This document shows positions 1 through 7,396 of a stretch of 64,000 bases of DNA, in pieces; position 1 is the stretch's first letter; every line of letters begins with the position of its first letter. The stretch comes from Paractinoplanes tereljensis (GTDB taxonomy: Bacteria; Actinomycetota; Actinomycetes; Mycobacteriales; Micromonosporaceae): contig NZ_BOMY01000046.1 of the NCBI RefSeq assembly GCF_016862435.1, positions 186,001-250,000 on the forward strand, given 5' to 3'. The notes below the pieces were generated by a model, which was not told the DNA's origin, ran no database searches, and saw nothing but the letters and a program-made list of their open reading frames with translations. The translations under genes were made by a program, and so were the position numbers.

Positions 1-235
1 CGCGGGGCAGCCAGATGGTCTCGTCGATCTCCACATCGTCGAGCGCCCACTCCGTGGTGCCGTTGAAACCGATCACCTTTCCCTCCGGCATCGTGTGCAC
101 CTCGATAGTCATGTTGCTGAGTACGAAGACCTCTTCGTCCAGGTCCCGATCAGGGATCGCGAAGCGGTCGCCGAGGGCCGGCTTCCAGACGAGGCCGGCC
201 TCCTTCAGCCGTTGTGCCAGATGTGCGCCGATCAC
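1..235 (-). CDS. Conserved small hypothetical protein (3' end outside window)
   Basis: The minus frame is open from a GTG at 235 to the window edge, giving 78 residues without the C-terminus. The protein starts MIGAHLAQRLKEAGL and contains an acidic middle and the run EVFVLSNMTIEV followed by FNGTTEW. It looks like a short soluble actinobacterial protein; I recall similar ones being labelled, with little basis, as CpaE pilus assembly proteins. No catalytic motif, signal peptide or membrane segment is visible. It is divergent from the cold-shock gene. The start is chosen because it is the first in-frame start before a compact conserved-looking fold; no strong ribosome binding site is seen. Function unknown. 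Confidence 0.6.
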   Translation of the reverse strand, partial: MIGAHLAQRLKEAGLVWKPALGDRFAIPDRDLDEEVFVLSNMTIEVHTMPEGKVIGFNGTTEWALDDVEIDETIWLPR

Positions 236-297
236 TGCTGAACCCCCTAACCCGTGCTACGCTCCGACCGTTGTTCGTTTGGTTCCCAAGTACTTAG

Positions 298-330
298 GAG
301 CGCCTGTGGGGAAATCTGCCCCAGGCGCTC
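298..330 (+). other. Hairpin in divergent intergenic region upstream of cspA
   Basis: An 8-bp perfect stem (GAGCGCCT paired with AGGCGCTC) continues inward through GGGG/CCCC around an AT-rich loop and is followed by TTTG. It resembles an intrinsic terminator but lies upstream of the cold-shock gene and upstream of the divergent small gene, so it may instead be part of a leader RNA. Confidence 0.5.
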
Positions 331-380
331 TTTGTCGTAACCCGGGTTTCTCCGGTTCGGGCGATCAGTACGGCGACACG

Positions 381-434
381 AGACTCGGGAAATCCGAGTC
401 TTATCACACCGCTCCCGTCCATAATGGCGGGAGC
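381..434 (+). promoter_or_regulatory. Two hairpins in the cspA 5' leader
   Basis: Hairpin 1 pairs AGACTCGG (381-388) with CCGAGTCT (394-401) around GAAAT. Hairpin 2 pairs GCTCCCG (411-417) with CGGGAGC (428-434) around a 10-nt loop. Both lie between the likely promoter region and the Shine-Dalgarno sequence at about 446. Structured leaders that change with temperature are known for cold-shock mRNAs; that role here is inference. Confidence 0.45.
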
Positions 435-457
435 GATCGACCGTCGAGGAGACGATC

Positions 458-661
458 ATGGTTACCGGCGTTGTGAAGTGGTTCAACGCGGACAAGGGCT
501 TCGGGTTCATCACCCCGGACGACGGCGGGGCCGACGTCTTCGCCCACTTCTCCGCGATCCAGATGTCGGGCTACCGCAGCCTGGAAGAGAACCAGCGGGT
601 TGAGTTCGAGGTTACGCAGGGCCAGAAGGGCCCGCAGGCCGCGAACATCCGCGCAGTCTGA
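458..661 (+). CDS. cspA: Cold-shock domain protein, CspA family
   Basis: This 67-residue single cold-shock domain is an RNA/ssDNA chaperone of the cytoplasm. The RNP1 motif KGFGFI (residues 14-19) and the RNP2-like VFAHFS (about 28-33) are intact, as is the opening GVVKWFNADKG. The length is exactly that of the family. The ATG is preceded by GAGGAG at a normal distance, which decides the start. The gene is monocistronic: it has its own structured leader and a strong hairpin terminator straight after the stop. Family assignment is safe; whether it is cold-induced or constitutive cannot be read from the sequence. Confidence 0.95.
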   Translation: MVTGVVKWFNADKGFGFITPDDGGADVFAHFSAIQMSGYRSLEENQRVEFEVTQGQKGPQAANIRAV

Positions 662-691
662 CCCCTTCTTCAAAAACTAAGATCGAAAAAT

Positions 692-724
692 CGGCGTCGC
701 ACCCCAGCCCGGGGTGCGGCGCCG
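692..724. terminator. Strong bidirectional terminator between cspA and the acyltransferase
   Basis: A 14-bp stem (692-705 with 711-724, one T-G wobble) encloses a 5-nt loop. It lies between the convergent ends of cspA and the plsC-like gene. The A-rich run just before it serves as the T-tract on the minus strand. Confidence 0.85.
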
Positions 725-745
725 ACGTGTTTGGGAAACCAAAAG

Positions 746-1459
746 TCAGACGGCTGCTGCCTCCGGCAGCGGCGCCGTGCCACCCATGTGCGCGGGCAGC
801 CACCAGCGGTCGTCCGGCCCAGCGGGCTTTTCCGGGTACGCCTTCTGCACCGCGTCGAGCAGCTCGGTCAGGCGTGCCCGCAGGGTGGCCGTCAGCGCCT
901 CGGGGGTGGCACCCTTGGGCAGCTCGATGGCCTCGCCGACCTTGATGAGCACCGGAACGTGCCGCTTGGTCAGTTCTTTCTTGCGGCCCTTGGTCCACAG
1001 ACGATGCGGGCCCCACACCACCATCGGGATCAGCGGCACCTTGGCCGAGCGGGCCAGCCGGACCGCACCCGACTTCATCTCCTTGACCGTGAACGACTCG
1101 CTGATCGTCGCCTCCGGGAAGACGCCGACCACCTGGCCGTTCTTCAGCGCGGTGGTGGCCTCGCGGAACGAGGAGGCGCCGGCGTCCCGGTCGACCGGGA
1201 TGTGCTGCATGCCGCGCATCAGCGGGCCGCTGATCTTGTGGTCGAAGACCGCTTTCTTCGCCATGAAGCGGACCAGCCGGTGGGCCGGCTGGGCGGCCAG
1301 GCCGCAGAAGATGAAGTCGAGGTAGCTGACATGGTTACTCGCCAGTACCGCACCACCCTCGTGCGGGATGTGCTCGGCGCCGTCGACCTCAATCCGCATG
1401 TCGAGAGCGCGGAACATCGTCTTGGCTAAGGCGATGACCGGGGGATACACGAGTTCCAT
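746..1459 (-). CDS. 1-acyl-sn-glycerol-3-phosphate acyltransferase family (PlsC-like)
   Basis: 237 residues. The acyltransferase transfers a fatty acyl group to lysophosphatidate or a related acceptor at the inner face of the membrane in phospholipid synthesis. The catalytic HX4D motif is NHVSYLD (His43, Asp48), with the later family blocks GGMQHIPVDRDA-like and FPEATIS. A short hydrophobic N-terminus (MELVYPPVIALAKTMF) fits a peripheral membrane anchor. The ATG at 1459 is chosen because the family begins just before this helix; the reading frame is open further upstream but that part is Arg-rich and not family-like. No clear ribosome binding site is visible. The acceptor specificity cannot be told from the sequence. 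Confidence 0.85.
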   Translation of the reverse strand: MELVYPPVIALAKTMFRALDMRIEVDGAEHIPHEGGAVLASNHVSYLDFIFCGLAAQPAHRLVRFMAKKAVFDHKISGPLMRGMQHIPVDRDAGASSFREATTALKNGQVVGVFPEATISESFTVKEMKSGAVRLARSAKVPLIPMVVWGPHRLWTKGRKKELTKRHVPVLIKVGEAIELPKGATPEALTATLRARLTELLDAVQKAYPEKPAGPDDRWWLPAHMGGTAPLPEAAAV

Positions 1460-1576
1460 GGAGAGACGGTAGCCGAAACACCTGAAGATCGGCTGGTTCG
1501 GGGTGCAACCACATGGGCCTGTGCGGCGTCTTAGTCGGTGACGCTCATTTCTGTGACCGGTCCGGGGGGATCCGTT

Positions 1577-1699
1577 ATGCGCAGCACCACCGCACGCCGT
1601 GAGCTCGCGTTCGTGTTGGGGGTGGCCGGCGCGGGCCTGGCGTTGGTTCTCGTGGTCGTCTTCACGCCGTGGTACACAGCGGTTCCGCCGATCGGCTGA
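1577..1699 (+). CDS. Small single-pass membrane protein
   Basis: 40 residues from ATG 1577, preceded by GGGGGGA as ribosome binding site; an in-frame GTG at 1538 would add 13 residues. It has a short basic N-terminus (MRSTTARREL) and one hydrophobic segment (about residues 11-29), then TPWYTAVPPIG. The RREL-plus-helix start recalls the first segment of Trp-operon-associated membrane proteins, but the rest is missing. It lies divergently upstream of the acyltransferase and 48 bp before the next gene. Function unknown. Confidence 0.5.
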   Translation: MRSTTARRELAFVLGVAGAGLALVLVVVFTPWYTAVPPIG

Positions 1700-1747
1700 G
1701 CCCGTGCCGTGACGCAATAGCGGCCTGCGTGGTGTTCACTGGGATTC

Positions 1748-2638
1748 ATGTCTGAGCCGACGACGTTCTCCTGGCAACAGCCCGGCGGGCGGTTCGCATC
1801 GGGCACCGTGACGGCTCCCGGTCTGCCGCCGGCCACGCCGCCGCCATCGGATCCACCGCCACCGGAGGAGAAGCCGGGCTCGGACGGGCCGCAGCGGCGC
1901 CGGCGGCAGATGCTGATCTTCGCGGGCATCGCCGGCGCGATCCTGGCGATCGGCCTGACGATCATCCTGATCCTGGTGTTCTCGTCCGGGAGCAACCCGT
2001 TCCGCGACAAGGCGTCCGCCCCCACCGACGTGCGGCCGCCGCTGGCGCAGGCCTGCCCCGCACCGAGCGTTTCGCCGAGCACCGGGCCCACCCAGGCGCC
2101 GAGCGCGCTGCCGCCGGAGACCGGGGCACGGACCACCGACCCGGACGCGGGCATCTCCTACAAGGCATACGGGGCGCCCTGGGTCCCGTGGAACACCGTG
2201 TGGCGGGCCGGGACGCTGGAGGTGCCGTACAAGGTGGGGCAGCACTTCGTGACCGAGGCCTACAGCGGCGGGCAATATCACGCGTCGATCCTGTCGGCCG
2301 CGGTGCCGGCCGCCGACAACGACGGCGGGATCGTCGACCTGGAGTGCGTGGGCCGGCAGGTGGCCGCGGACGTGCGCGCGGAGTACTACCCGCAGCCCAA
2401 CACGATGGAAATGATCCAGGACAGGATGACCACGCTGGGTGGCAAGCCGGCCTACGTCAACGAGTTCCGGTTGCACTTCAAGCAGGCCGGCCTGACCGCC
2501 ACCGACGAACTTTCCGCGGTGGCGGTCATCGACGTCGGCAAGTCGACGGCGGCCGTTCTCTACGTCTCGATCCCCGGCACCCACAAGCAGTGGGACTACG
2601 TGATCGACGACGTGCTCAAGTCGGTCCGGACTCCCTAG
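1748..2638 (+). CDS. Membrane-anchored protein with Pro-rich N-terminus and extracytoplasmic domain
   Basis: 296 residues. Residues 1-53 are cytoplasmic, Pro/Gly rich and end in RRRR. One transmembrane helix spans about 56-80 (MLIFAGIAGAILAIGL). An extracytoplasmic stretch follows that is Pro/Thr rich to about 140 and then a globular domain of about 150 residues with paired Cys residues. The layout is common among actinobacterial anchored lipobox-free surface proteins; I do not recognise the C-terminal domain. The gene ends convergently with the ABC permease, the two stop codons overlapping by 4 bp. Function unknown. Confidence 0.8.
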   Translation: MSEPTTFSWQQPGGRFASGTVTAPGLPPATPPPSDPPPPEEKPGSDGPQRRRRQMLIFAGIAGAILAIGLTIILILVFSSGSNPFRDKASAPTDVRPPLAQACPAPSVSPSTGPTQAPSALPPETGARTTDPDAGISYKAYGAPWVPWNTVWRAGTLEVPYKVGQHFVTEAYSGGQYHASILSAAVPAADNDGGIVDLECVGRQVAADVRAEYYPQPNTMEMIQDRMTTLGGKPAYVNEFRLHFKQAGLTATDELSAVAVIDVGKSTAAVLYVSIPGTHKQWDYVIDDVLKSVRTP

Positions 2639-3576
2639 CTGCCGGTCAGTCCCCAGCGCTTGCGCAGGGCGTTGTCGGCCGCGTTGAACAGCACATCGAT
2701 CAGGATGCCGATCACCAGCACGACGATGATGTAACAGATCACCAGGCTCGAGTCGGAAAGATCACGAGCCTGCTGCATCCGTACGCCGATGGAGAGCGCA
2801 CCCGGCACGATGACCAGCAGCTCACCCGCCATCAGGCTGCGCCAGGAGAACGCCCAGCCCTGCTTGAGCCCGGAGATGAAGGACGGCAGTGACGCCGGCA
2901 GGATCAGGTGCCGGTACTTCGCGAGGCCCTTCATGCCGAGCACCTGGCCGACCCGCAGCCACGTCCGGGGCACATAGTCGATGCCGCTGATCAGGCCGTT
3001 CGCCACCGACGGAGCCGCGCCGATGATGACCACGAACATGATGGCGCTCTCGCTGATCTGGAACAGCAGGATGGCCAGCGGGAACCACATGATCGACGGC
3101 ATCGTCTGCAGGCCGGTGATCAGCGAGCCGATCGCCGCACGCAGCGGCGCGAACCGGGACACCGCCGCACCGACCAGGGTGCCGATGGCGACGGCCAGCG
3201 CGAAGCCGGTGAGCGCCCGGATCAGGGTGAGCCGCACCCCGTCCCAGAAGTCGCCGGTGGTGATCACGTCGCCCAGGTCGCTGAAGACCGTCCCCGGACC
3301 GGGCAGCACGTAATCCGGCTTCCACTTCGACCACACCACGATCTGCCAGATCAGCACGACGATCGCGATGGCCAGCAGCTTCGGCCAGGCGCTGCGCCAG
3401 ATCCGCTTACCCAGGTTGTCCTGCTCGGTCCGGGGTGCGAGCTCGAGCGCGTCGAGGCCGCTGACCTCGTCCCGGCCCTGCGGGTCGACGCCGACCTTCT
3501 CGGGCACCTCGGCGACCGTGTTCTCGCCGCCGGCGCCTTCCAGCCCGGCGCGGGCGGACGGGTACTTAATTGGCAT
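2635..3576 (-). CDS. ssuC: ABC transporter permease, sulfonate/taurine/nitrate type
   Basis: 313 residues. It is the inner-membrane permease of a nitrate/sulfonate/taurine-type importer. After a hydrophilic 55-residue N-terminus there are about six transmembrane segments, and the EAA loop is visible (about residues 215-250: GMKGLAKYRHLILPAS then GWAFSWRSL). It begins inside the last codons of the ATPase gene (11-bp overlap), so the two are translationally coupled. The operon order on the minus strand is Rrf2 regulator, binding protein, ATPase, permease. The exact substrate cannot be fixed; aliphatic sulfonate is the usual annotation of this subfamily. The N-terminal extension is longer than typical for SsuC. 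Confidence 0.88.
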   Translation of the reverse strand: MPIKYPSARAGLEGAGGENTVAEVPEKVGVDPQGRDEVSGLDALELAPRTEQDNLGKRIWRSAWPKLLAIAIVVLIWQIVVWSKWKPDYVLPGPGTVFSDLGDVITTGDFWDGVRLTLIRALTGFALAVAIGTLVGAAVSRFAPLRAAIGSLITGLQTMPSIMWFPLAILLFQISESAIMFVVIIGAAPSVANGLISGIDYVPRTWLRVGQVLGMKGLAKYRHLILPASLPSFISGLKQGWAFSWRSLMAGELLVIVPGALSIGVRMQQARDLSDSSLVICYIIVVLVIGILIDVLFNAADNALRKRWGLTGS

Positions 3577-4357
3577 GGCGGGCGACCTCCGCGCGGAGCC
3601 GGTCGGTGATCTCGGCGGCCTGGCCGGAGACCTCGGGGGAGTCGATGCGCCGGGGGCGCTCGTGGGTGATCGGGTAGTCCTCGATCACTCGGCCGGGACG
3701 GCTGCTGAGCAGGATCACCCGGTCGCCGAGCCGGACCGCCTCGCGCACGTTGTGCGTCACGAACAGCACGGTCAGGTTCTGTTCCCGCCAGATCCGCTCG
3801 AGCTCGTCGTGCAGGATGTCGCGGGTCATCGCGTCGAGGGCGCCGAACGGCTCGTCCATCAGCAGGATGTCGGCGTTCTGGGCGAGCGCCCGGGCCAGCG
3901 CGACCCGCTGGCGCATGCCGCCGGAGAGCTCGTGCGGCCGTTTGTGGCCGAAGCCGCTCAGCCGCACGATCTCCAGCAGTTCCTCGGCGCGCTTGCGGCG
4001 CTCGGCCTTGCCAACGCCCTGCAGCCGGAGCGGCAGTTCGACGTTGCCGGCCACGGAGAGCCAGGGGAACAGGGCGGCCTCCTGGAACATCAGTGAGACG
4101 TGTCGCCCGCCGATGTCCAGGGTGCCGCTGGTGATCTTGTCGAGCCCCGCGACCAGCGAGAGCAGCGTGCTCTTGCCGCAGCCGGAGGCGCCCAGCAGGC
4201 AGACGAACTCGCCCTGCTGGACGGTCAGCGAGACGCGGTCCAGGGCAAGCAGGGCGTTGCTGCCGGACCCGTACTGCTTGGAGACGTTCTCGAGGCGGAC
4301 AACCGCGTCCCCGCGGCCGGTTACCGGCCGCGGGGTCTGGGTTTCAACAAGGCTCAC
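3566..4357 (-). CDS. ssuB: ABC transporter ATP-binding protein, sulfonate/taurine/nitrate type
   Basis: 263 residues. It is the ATPase that energises the importer. Walker A is GASGCGKST (about 57-65), the signature LSGGMRQRV, Walker B ILLMDEPFGALD and the H-loop THNV; all are intact. The GTG start follows AGGGAGAG. It sits 19 bp downstream of the binding-protein gene and overlaps the permease. The EPFGALDAMTR stretch after Walker B is typical of the SsuB/TauB/NrtD group. Certain as an ABC ATPase; the substrate is inferred from the three-gene set. Confidence 0.92.
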   Translation of the reverse strand: MSLVETQTPRPVTGRGDAVVRLENVSKQYGSGSNALLALDRVSLTVQQGEFVCLLGASGCGKSTLLSLVAGLDKITSGTLDIGGRHVSLMFQEAALFPWLSVAGNVELPLRLQGVGKAERRKRAEELLEIVRLSGFGHKRPHELSGGMRQRVALARALAQNADILLMDEPFGALDAMTRDILHDELERIWREQNLTVLFVTHNVREAVRLGDRVILLSSRPGRVIEDYPITHERPRRIDSPEVSGQAAEITDRLRAEVARHAN

Positions 4358-4376
4358 TGGGCTCTCCCTGGGAGGA

Positions 4377-5462
4377 TCAGGACGACGCGTCGCTGACCGC
4401 CGGCTGGCCGGCCGCCGTCAGCAGAGCGTTCAGCGCATTGAGGTCGTAGATGCCCTTCAGGTCGACCTCTTTGAGCAGGCCGACGTCCTGGGCGTGCTTG
4501 GCACTGGTGTACAACGACGCGGCGATCGGGTCCGCGGTGAACGTCAGGTTCTTGAACGCCGAGGCCAGCACGTTGTCCTTCAGCGGCTTGCCGCTGAGCG
4601 CCTCGATCTGGGCGTTGGCCGCCTTCTGCGCGTCCGCGTCACTGGTCTTGATGAAGTCGAGCGCCTTCAGGTGCCCCTGGATCAGCTTGGTAACCGTTCC
4701 CGGGTACTTCTTCAGGAACTCCTGGCTGACGATCAAGTGGGTGGTGACGAACTGGCCGCTCGTGTCGGTCCACAGGTCCTTCTCGTTGACCAGCAGCTTG
4801 CCGCCGGCCTCGAGCTGGTACCGGCTCAGGAAGGGCTCCGGAACCCAGGCGCCGTCGATCGCGCCCTGCTGGAAGGCCTGCAGCGCGGTGGCGTTGTCCT
4901 GCGGCAGGATCGAGACGTCGCCGCCGCCCTGGGCGTCGGCGTTGAGGTTGTTCGACTTGAGCCAGGCCCGCAGCGCGACGTCCTGGGTGTTGCCCAGCTG
5001 CGGGGTGGCGAGCTTCTTGCCCTTGAGGTCGGCCGGACCGTTGATGGCCGGCTTGACCACCAGGCCGGCGCCGCCGGAGGTGCTACCCGCGATGATCTTC
5101 AGCGATTGGCCCTTGGACTGCGTCCAGCTGTTGATCGCCGGGTTCGGGCCGATGTAGGTGGCGTCGATGGCACCGGAGACGAGCGCCTCGATCGCGGCTG
5201 GCCCGGCGTTGAACGTCTTCGGGTCGAGCTTGGTGCTGCCCAGGGCCTCGGCGAAGAGGTTCTTGTTGACGCCGACCAGGGCGGGCGCGTGGGTGATGTT
5301 CGGGAAGTAGCCGAGCCGGATCGCCGACGCCTCGGCACCGCCGGACGCGGAGGTGGTGGGAGTGCCGTCCTCGTCGTCGCCGCAGGCCGCGAGGGCGGAC
5401 GCGGTCAGCATTGCGCCGGCGAGGGTGAATACGCGCCGGCGGGAAAAGGTGGGGGAGCTCAT
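4377..5462 (-). CDS. ssuA: ABC transporter substrate-binding lipoprotein (SsuA/TauA-like)
   Basis: 361 residues. The N-terminus MSSPTFSRRRVFTLAG carries a twin-arginine pattern and the lipobox SALAAC, making Cys27 the probable lipidated residue, so the protein should be tethered outside the membrane. The periplasmic-binding-protein type II fold of the NMT1/SsuA group is shown by the opening IRLGYFPNITHAPALVG, the middle GGAGLVVK/ DLKGKKLATPQLGNT block and GAWVPEPF. First structural gene after the Rrf2 regulator (13 bp away). It binds a small organic sulfur or nitrogen compound before uptake; which one is inference. Confidence 0.9.
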   Translation of the reverse strand: MSSPTFSRRRVFTLAGAMLTASALAACGDDEDGTPTTSASGGAEASAIRLGYFPNITHAPALVGVNKNLFAEALGSTKLDPKTFNAGPAAIEALVSGAIDATYIGPNPAINSWTQSKGQSLKIIAGSTSGGAGLVVKPAINGPADLKGKKLATPQLGNTQDVALRAWLKSNNLNADAQGGGDVSILPQDNATALQAFQQGAIDGAWVPEPFLSRYQLEAGGKLLVNEKDLWTDTSGQFVTTHLIVSQEFLKKYPGTVTKLIQGHLKALDFIKTSDADAQKAANAQIEALSGKPLKDNVLASAFKNLTFTADPIAASLYTSAKHAQDVGLLKEVDLKGIYDLNALNALLTAAGQPAVSDASS

Positions 5463-5475
5463 CTCACTCCTAATT

Positions 5476-5907
5476 TCAGTTCTTCAACGGGGAGGGTTGT
5501 TGCGTTCCGGCCAAGCGAGAGAGCTCGGCCAAGGTCTTGTGATCGACGACGCCTTCGATGGCTTCCTCGACGGCAACCCACACGTCGCGTAGCCCGGAGG
5601 CCGCGCCGTGGTAGGTGGCAGTGGCGGTGGGCAGCCCACGAACGGTGGTCAGTGCCCCGCCGACAGCCCGGACGACATCACCGACGGTGATCTCGGTGGC
5701 GGGGCGGGCGAGGGCGTAACCGCCGTCGACGCCGCGGTGGCTGTGCAGCAATCCGGCCCGGCGGAGATCGAGCAGGATCCCCTGTAAGAAGCTCAGCGGG
5801 ATGACCTGAGTAGCGGCCAGGCCGGCGGCCTTCACCAGGTGGGGATGCTCGGCCGTGATGGCGAGCATGGCTCGGACGGCATAGTCGGTGCGCGCCGACA
5901 CATACAC
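5476..5907 (-). CDS. Rrf2-family transcriptional regulator without cysteines
   Basis: 143 residues from a GTG preceded by GAGAGGAGG. The winged helix-turn-helix of the Rrf2 family is clear: the opening VSARTDYAVRAMLAI, the recognition region PLSFLQGILLDLRRAGLLHSHRG and the wing GGYALARPATEITVGDVV. There is no cysteine in the whole protein, so it cannot bind the [Fe-S] cluster used by IscR, NsrR or RsrR; it is therefore more like the effector-sensing CymR type. It heads the sulfonate ABC operon and is probably its regulator, acting at the inverted repeat upstream. The effector is unknown. Confidence 0.88.
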   Translation of the reverse strand: MYVSARTDYAVRAMLAITAEHPHLVKAAGLAATQVIPLSFLQGILLDLRRAGLLHSHRGVDGGYALARPATEITVGDVVRAVGGALTTVRGLPTATATYHGAASGLRDVWVAVEEAIEGVVDHKTLAELSRLAGTQQPSPLKN

Positions 5908-5953
5908 GATCCGGCCCTCCTCTCCGGTCTCCCGGTTGTGAAACTCTGCTTTA

Positions 5954-5970
5954 CCTATCCGATGGATGGG
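5954..5970. promoter_or_regulatory. Candidate Rrf2 operator
   Basis: The inverted repeat CCTATCC-GAT-GGATGGG (6 of 7 positions symmetric) lies about 47 bp upstream of the Rrf2 start. It is in the intergenic space shared with the M16 peptidase genes. Rrf2 regulators often bind similar dyads near their own promoter; the assignment is inference. Confidence 0.45.
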
Positions 5971-6088
5971 AATAATGGACGAGATGGGAATGCCGCGTCA
6001 AGGCCGGACCGCATAGCGGGACCCGATCGGGGCATGATCGGTGACCTGCCGTGGCGTCGATGAACACGGAGCGCGCTAATGTCAGTCC

Positions 6089-7396
6089 GTGGCGCGCAGC
6101 AGAAAGATCCCCGCAACGAAGTACCCGGTGGAGCGATTCACCCTGGACAACGGCCTGCGGGTGGTGCTCACGCCCGATCGCAGTGCGCCGGTCGTGGGCG
6201 TCGCCGTGGTCTACGACGTGGGCATCCGCTCCGAGCCGGAGGGGCGCACCGGCTTCGCCCACCTCTTCGAGCACCTGATGTTCCAGGGCTCGGAAAACCT
6301 CGAGAAACTCGCCCACTTCCGGCACGTGCAGGGCGCCGGGGGCACCTTCAACGGGTCCACCCACCTGGACTACACCGATTACTTCGAGGTGCTGCCGGCC
6401 GGCGCCCTCGAGCGAGCGCTCTTCCTCGAGGCCGACCGCATGCGCGGCCCGCGCCTGACCGAGGAAAACCTGCTCAACCAGATTGACGTGGTCAAGGAAG
6501 AGATCCGGGTCAACGTCCTGAACCGGCCGTACGGCGGGTTCCCGTGGCTCAAGCTGCCGCCGGTGATGTTCTCCACGTTCGCCAACTCACACGACGGCTA
6601 CGGCTCGTTCGGCGATCTGGAGAGCGCCACGGTCGACGACGCGAAGGCCTTCTTCGACCGCTACTACGCGGCCGGCAACGCCACCCTCGCGGTGGCCGGT
6701 GACTTCGACGTGGCCGAGGCGACCGCGATGATCCGCCGGCACTTCGACGACGTGCCGGCCCGCCCGGCGCCGGTGCTGCCCGACTTCGACGAGCCCGGCA
6801 TCGACCGCGAGCGCCGCGACACCTACACCGACCGGCTGGCCCCGCTCGGCGGCGTGGCCAGCGCCTGGCGGGTGCCCGACCCGATCGGCGACTTCGCGAG
6901 CTACCTGCCGTTCGTGGTGCTCGCTGAGGTGCTCACCGACGGCGAGGCGTCCCGCCTGATCGAGCGGCTGGTCCAGCGCGACCGGTCGGTCACCAGCATC
7001 GGCGGCTACATCGGGTTCATGGGCGACGAGTTCGGCGTGCGCAACCCCACCGCGCTGCTCCTGCAGGCGCACATGCCGCCCGGCGGCGACTCCGACAAGG
7101 TGCTGCGCACCGTCGACGAGGAGATCGACCGGCTGGTCCAGGACGGCCTGACGCCCGGCGAGCTCGAGCGCACCCAGGCCCGCATCGCCACCCACCTGCT
7201 GCGCGACACCGACGCGGTGCTCGGCCGGGCCCTGCCGATGGCCGTACTGGAATTGCAGCGCGGCGATCCCGGGCTGCTCAACGAGCTGCCCCGGCTGGTC
7301 GGCGAGGTCACCGAGGCCCAGATCGTCACCGCCGCGGCCACCCTGCGCCCCGAGGGGCGTTCCACCGTCGAGGTCCTCCCCGGAGCTGGTTCATGA
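6089..7396 (+). CDS. M16 family zinc metallopeptidase, catalytic subunit
   Basis: 435 residues. It is a pitrilysin/processing-peptidase type enzyme. The inverted zinc motif is HLFEH (His58, Glu61, His62), with the third ligand Glu in VVKEE (about 137-138), about 76 residues later as the family requires. There is no signal peptide, so it is likely cytoplasmic. It starts at GTG 6089 (MARSRKIP). It overlaps the next gene by 4 bp (ATGA), and that gene encodes the partner that lacks the zinc motif, so the two probably form a heterodimer. Substrates are unknown; small peptides or misfolded fragments are usual for the family. Confidence 0.9.
   Translation: MARSRKIPATKYPVERFTLDNGLRVVLTPDRSAPVVGVAVVYDVGIRSEPEGRTGFAHLFEHLMFQGSENLEKLAHFRHVQGAGGTFNGSTHLDYTDYFEVLPAGALERALFLEADRMRGPRLTEENLLNQIDVVKEEIRVNVLNRPYGGFPWLKLPPVMFSTFANSHDGYGSFGDLESATVDDAKAFFDRYYAAGNATLAVAGDFDVAEATAMIRRHFDDVPARPAPVLPDFDEPGIDRERRDTYTDRLAPLGGVASAWRVPDPIGDFASYLPFVVLAEVLTDGEASRLIERLVQRDRSVTSIGGYIGFMGDEFGVRNPTALLLQAHMPPGGDSDKVLRTVDEEIDRLVQDGLTPGELERTQARIATHLLRDTDAVLGRALPMAVLELQRGDPGLLNELPRLVGEVTEAQIVTAAATLRPEGRSTVEVLPGAGS

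Noticed and set aside
298..330. Plain intrinsic terminator for an upstream gene
   Set aside because: No gene is transcribed rightward into it within the window; the small gene on the left runs the other way.
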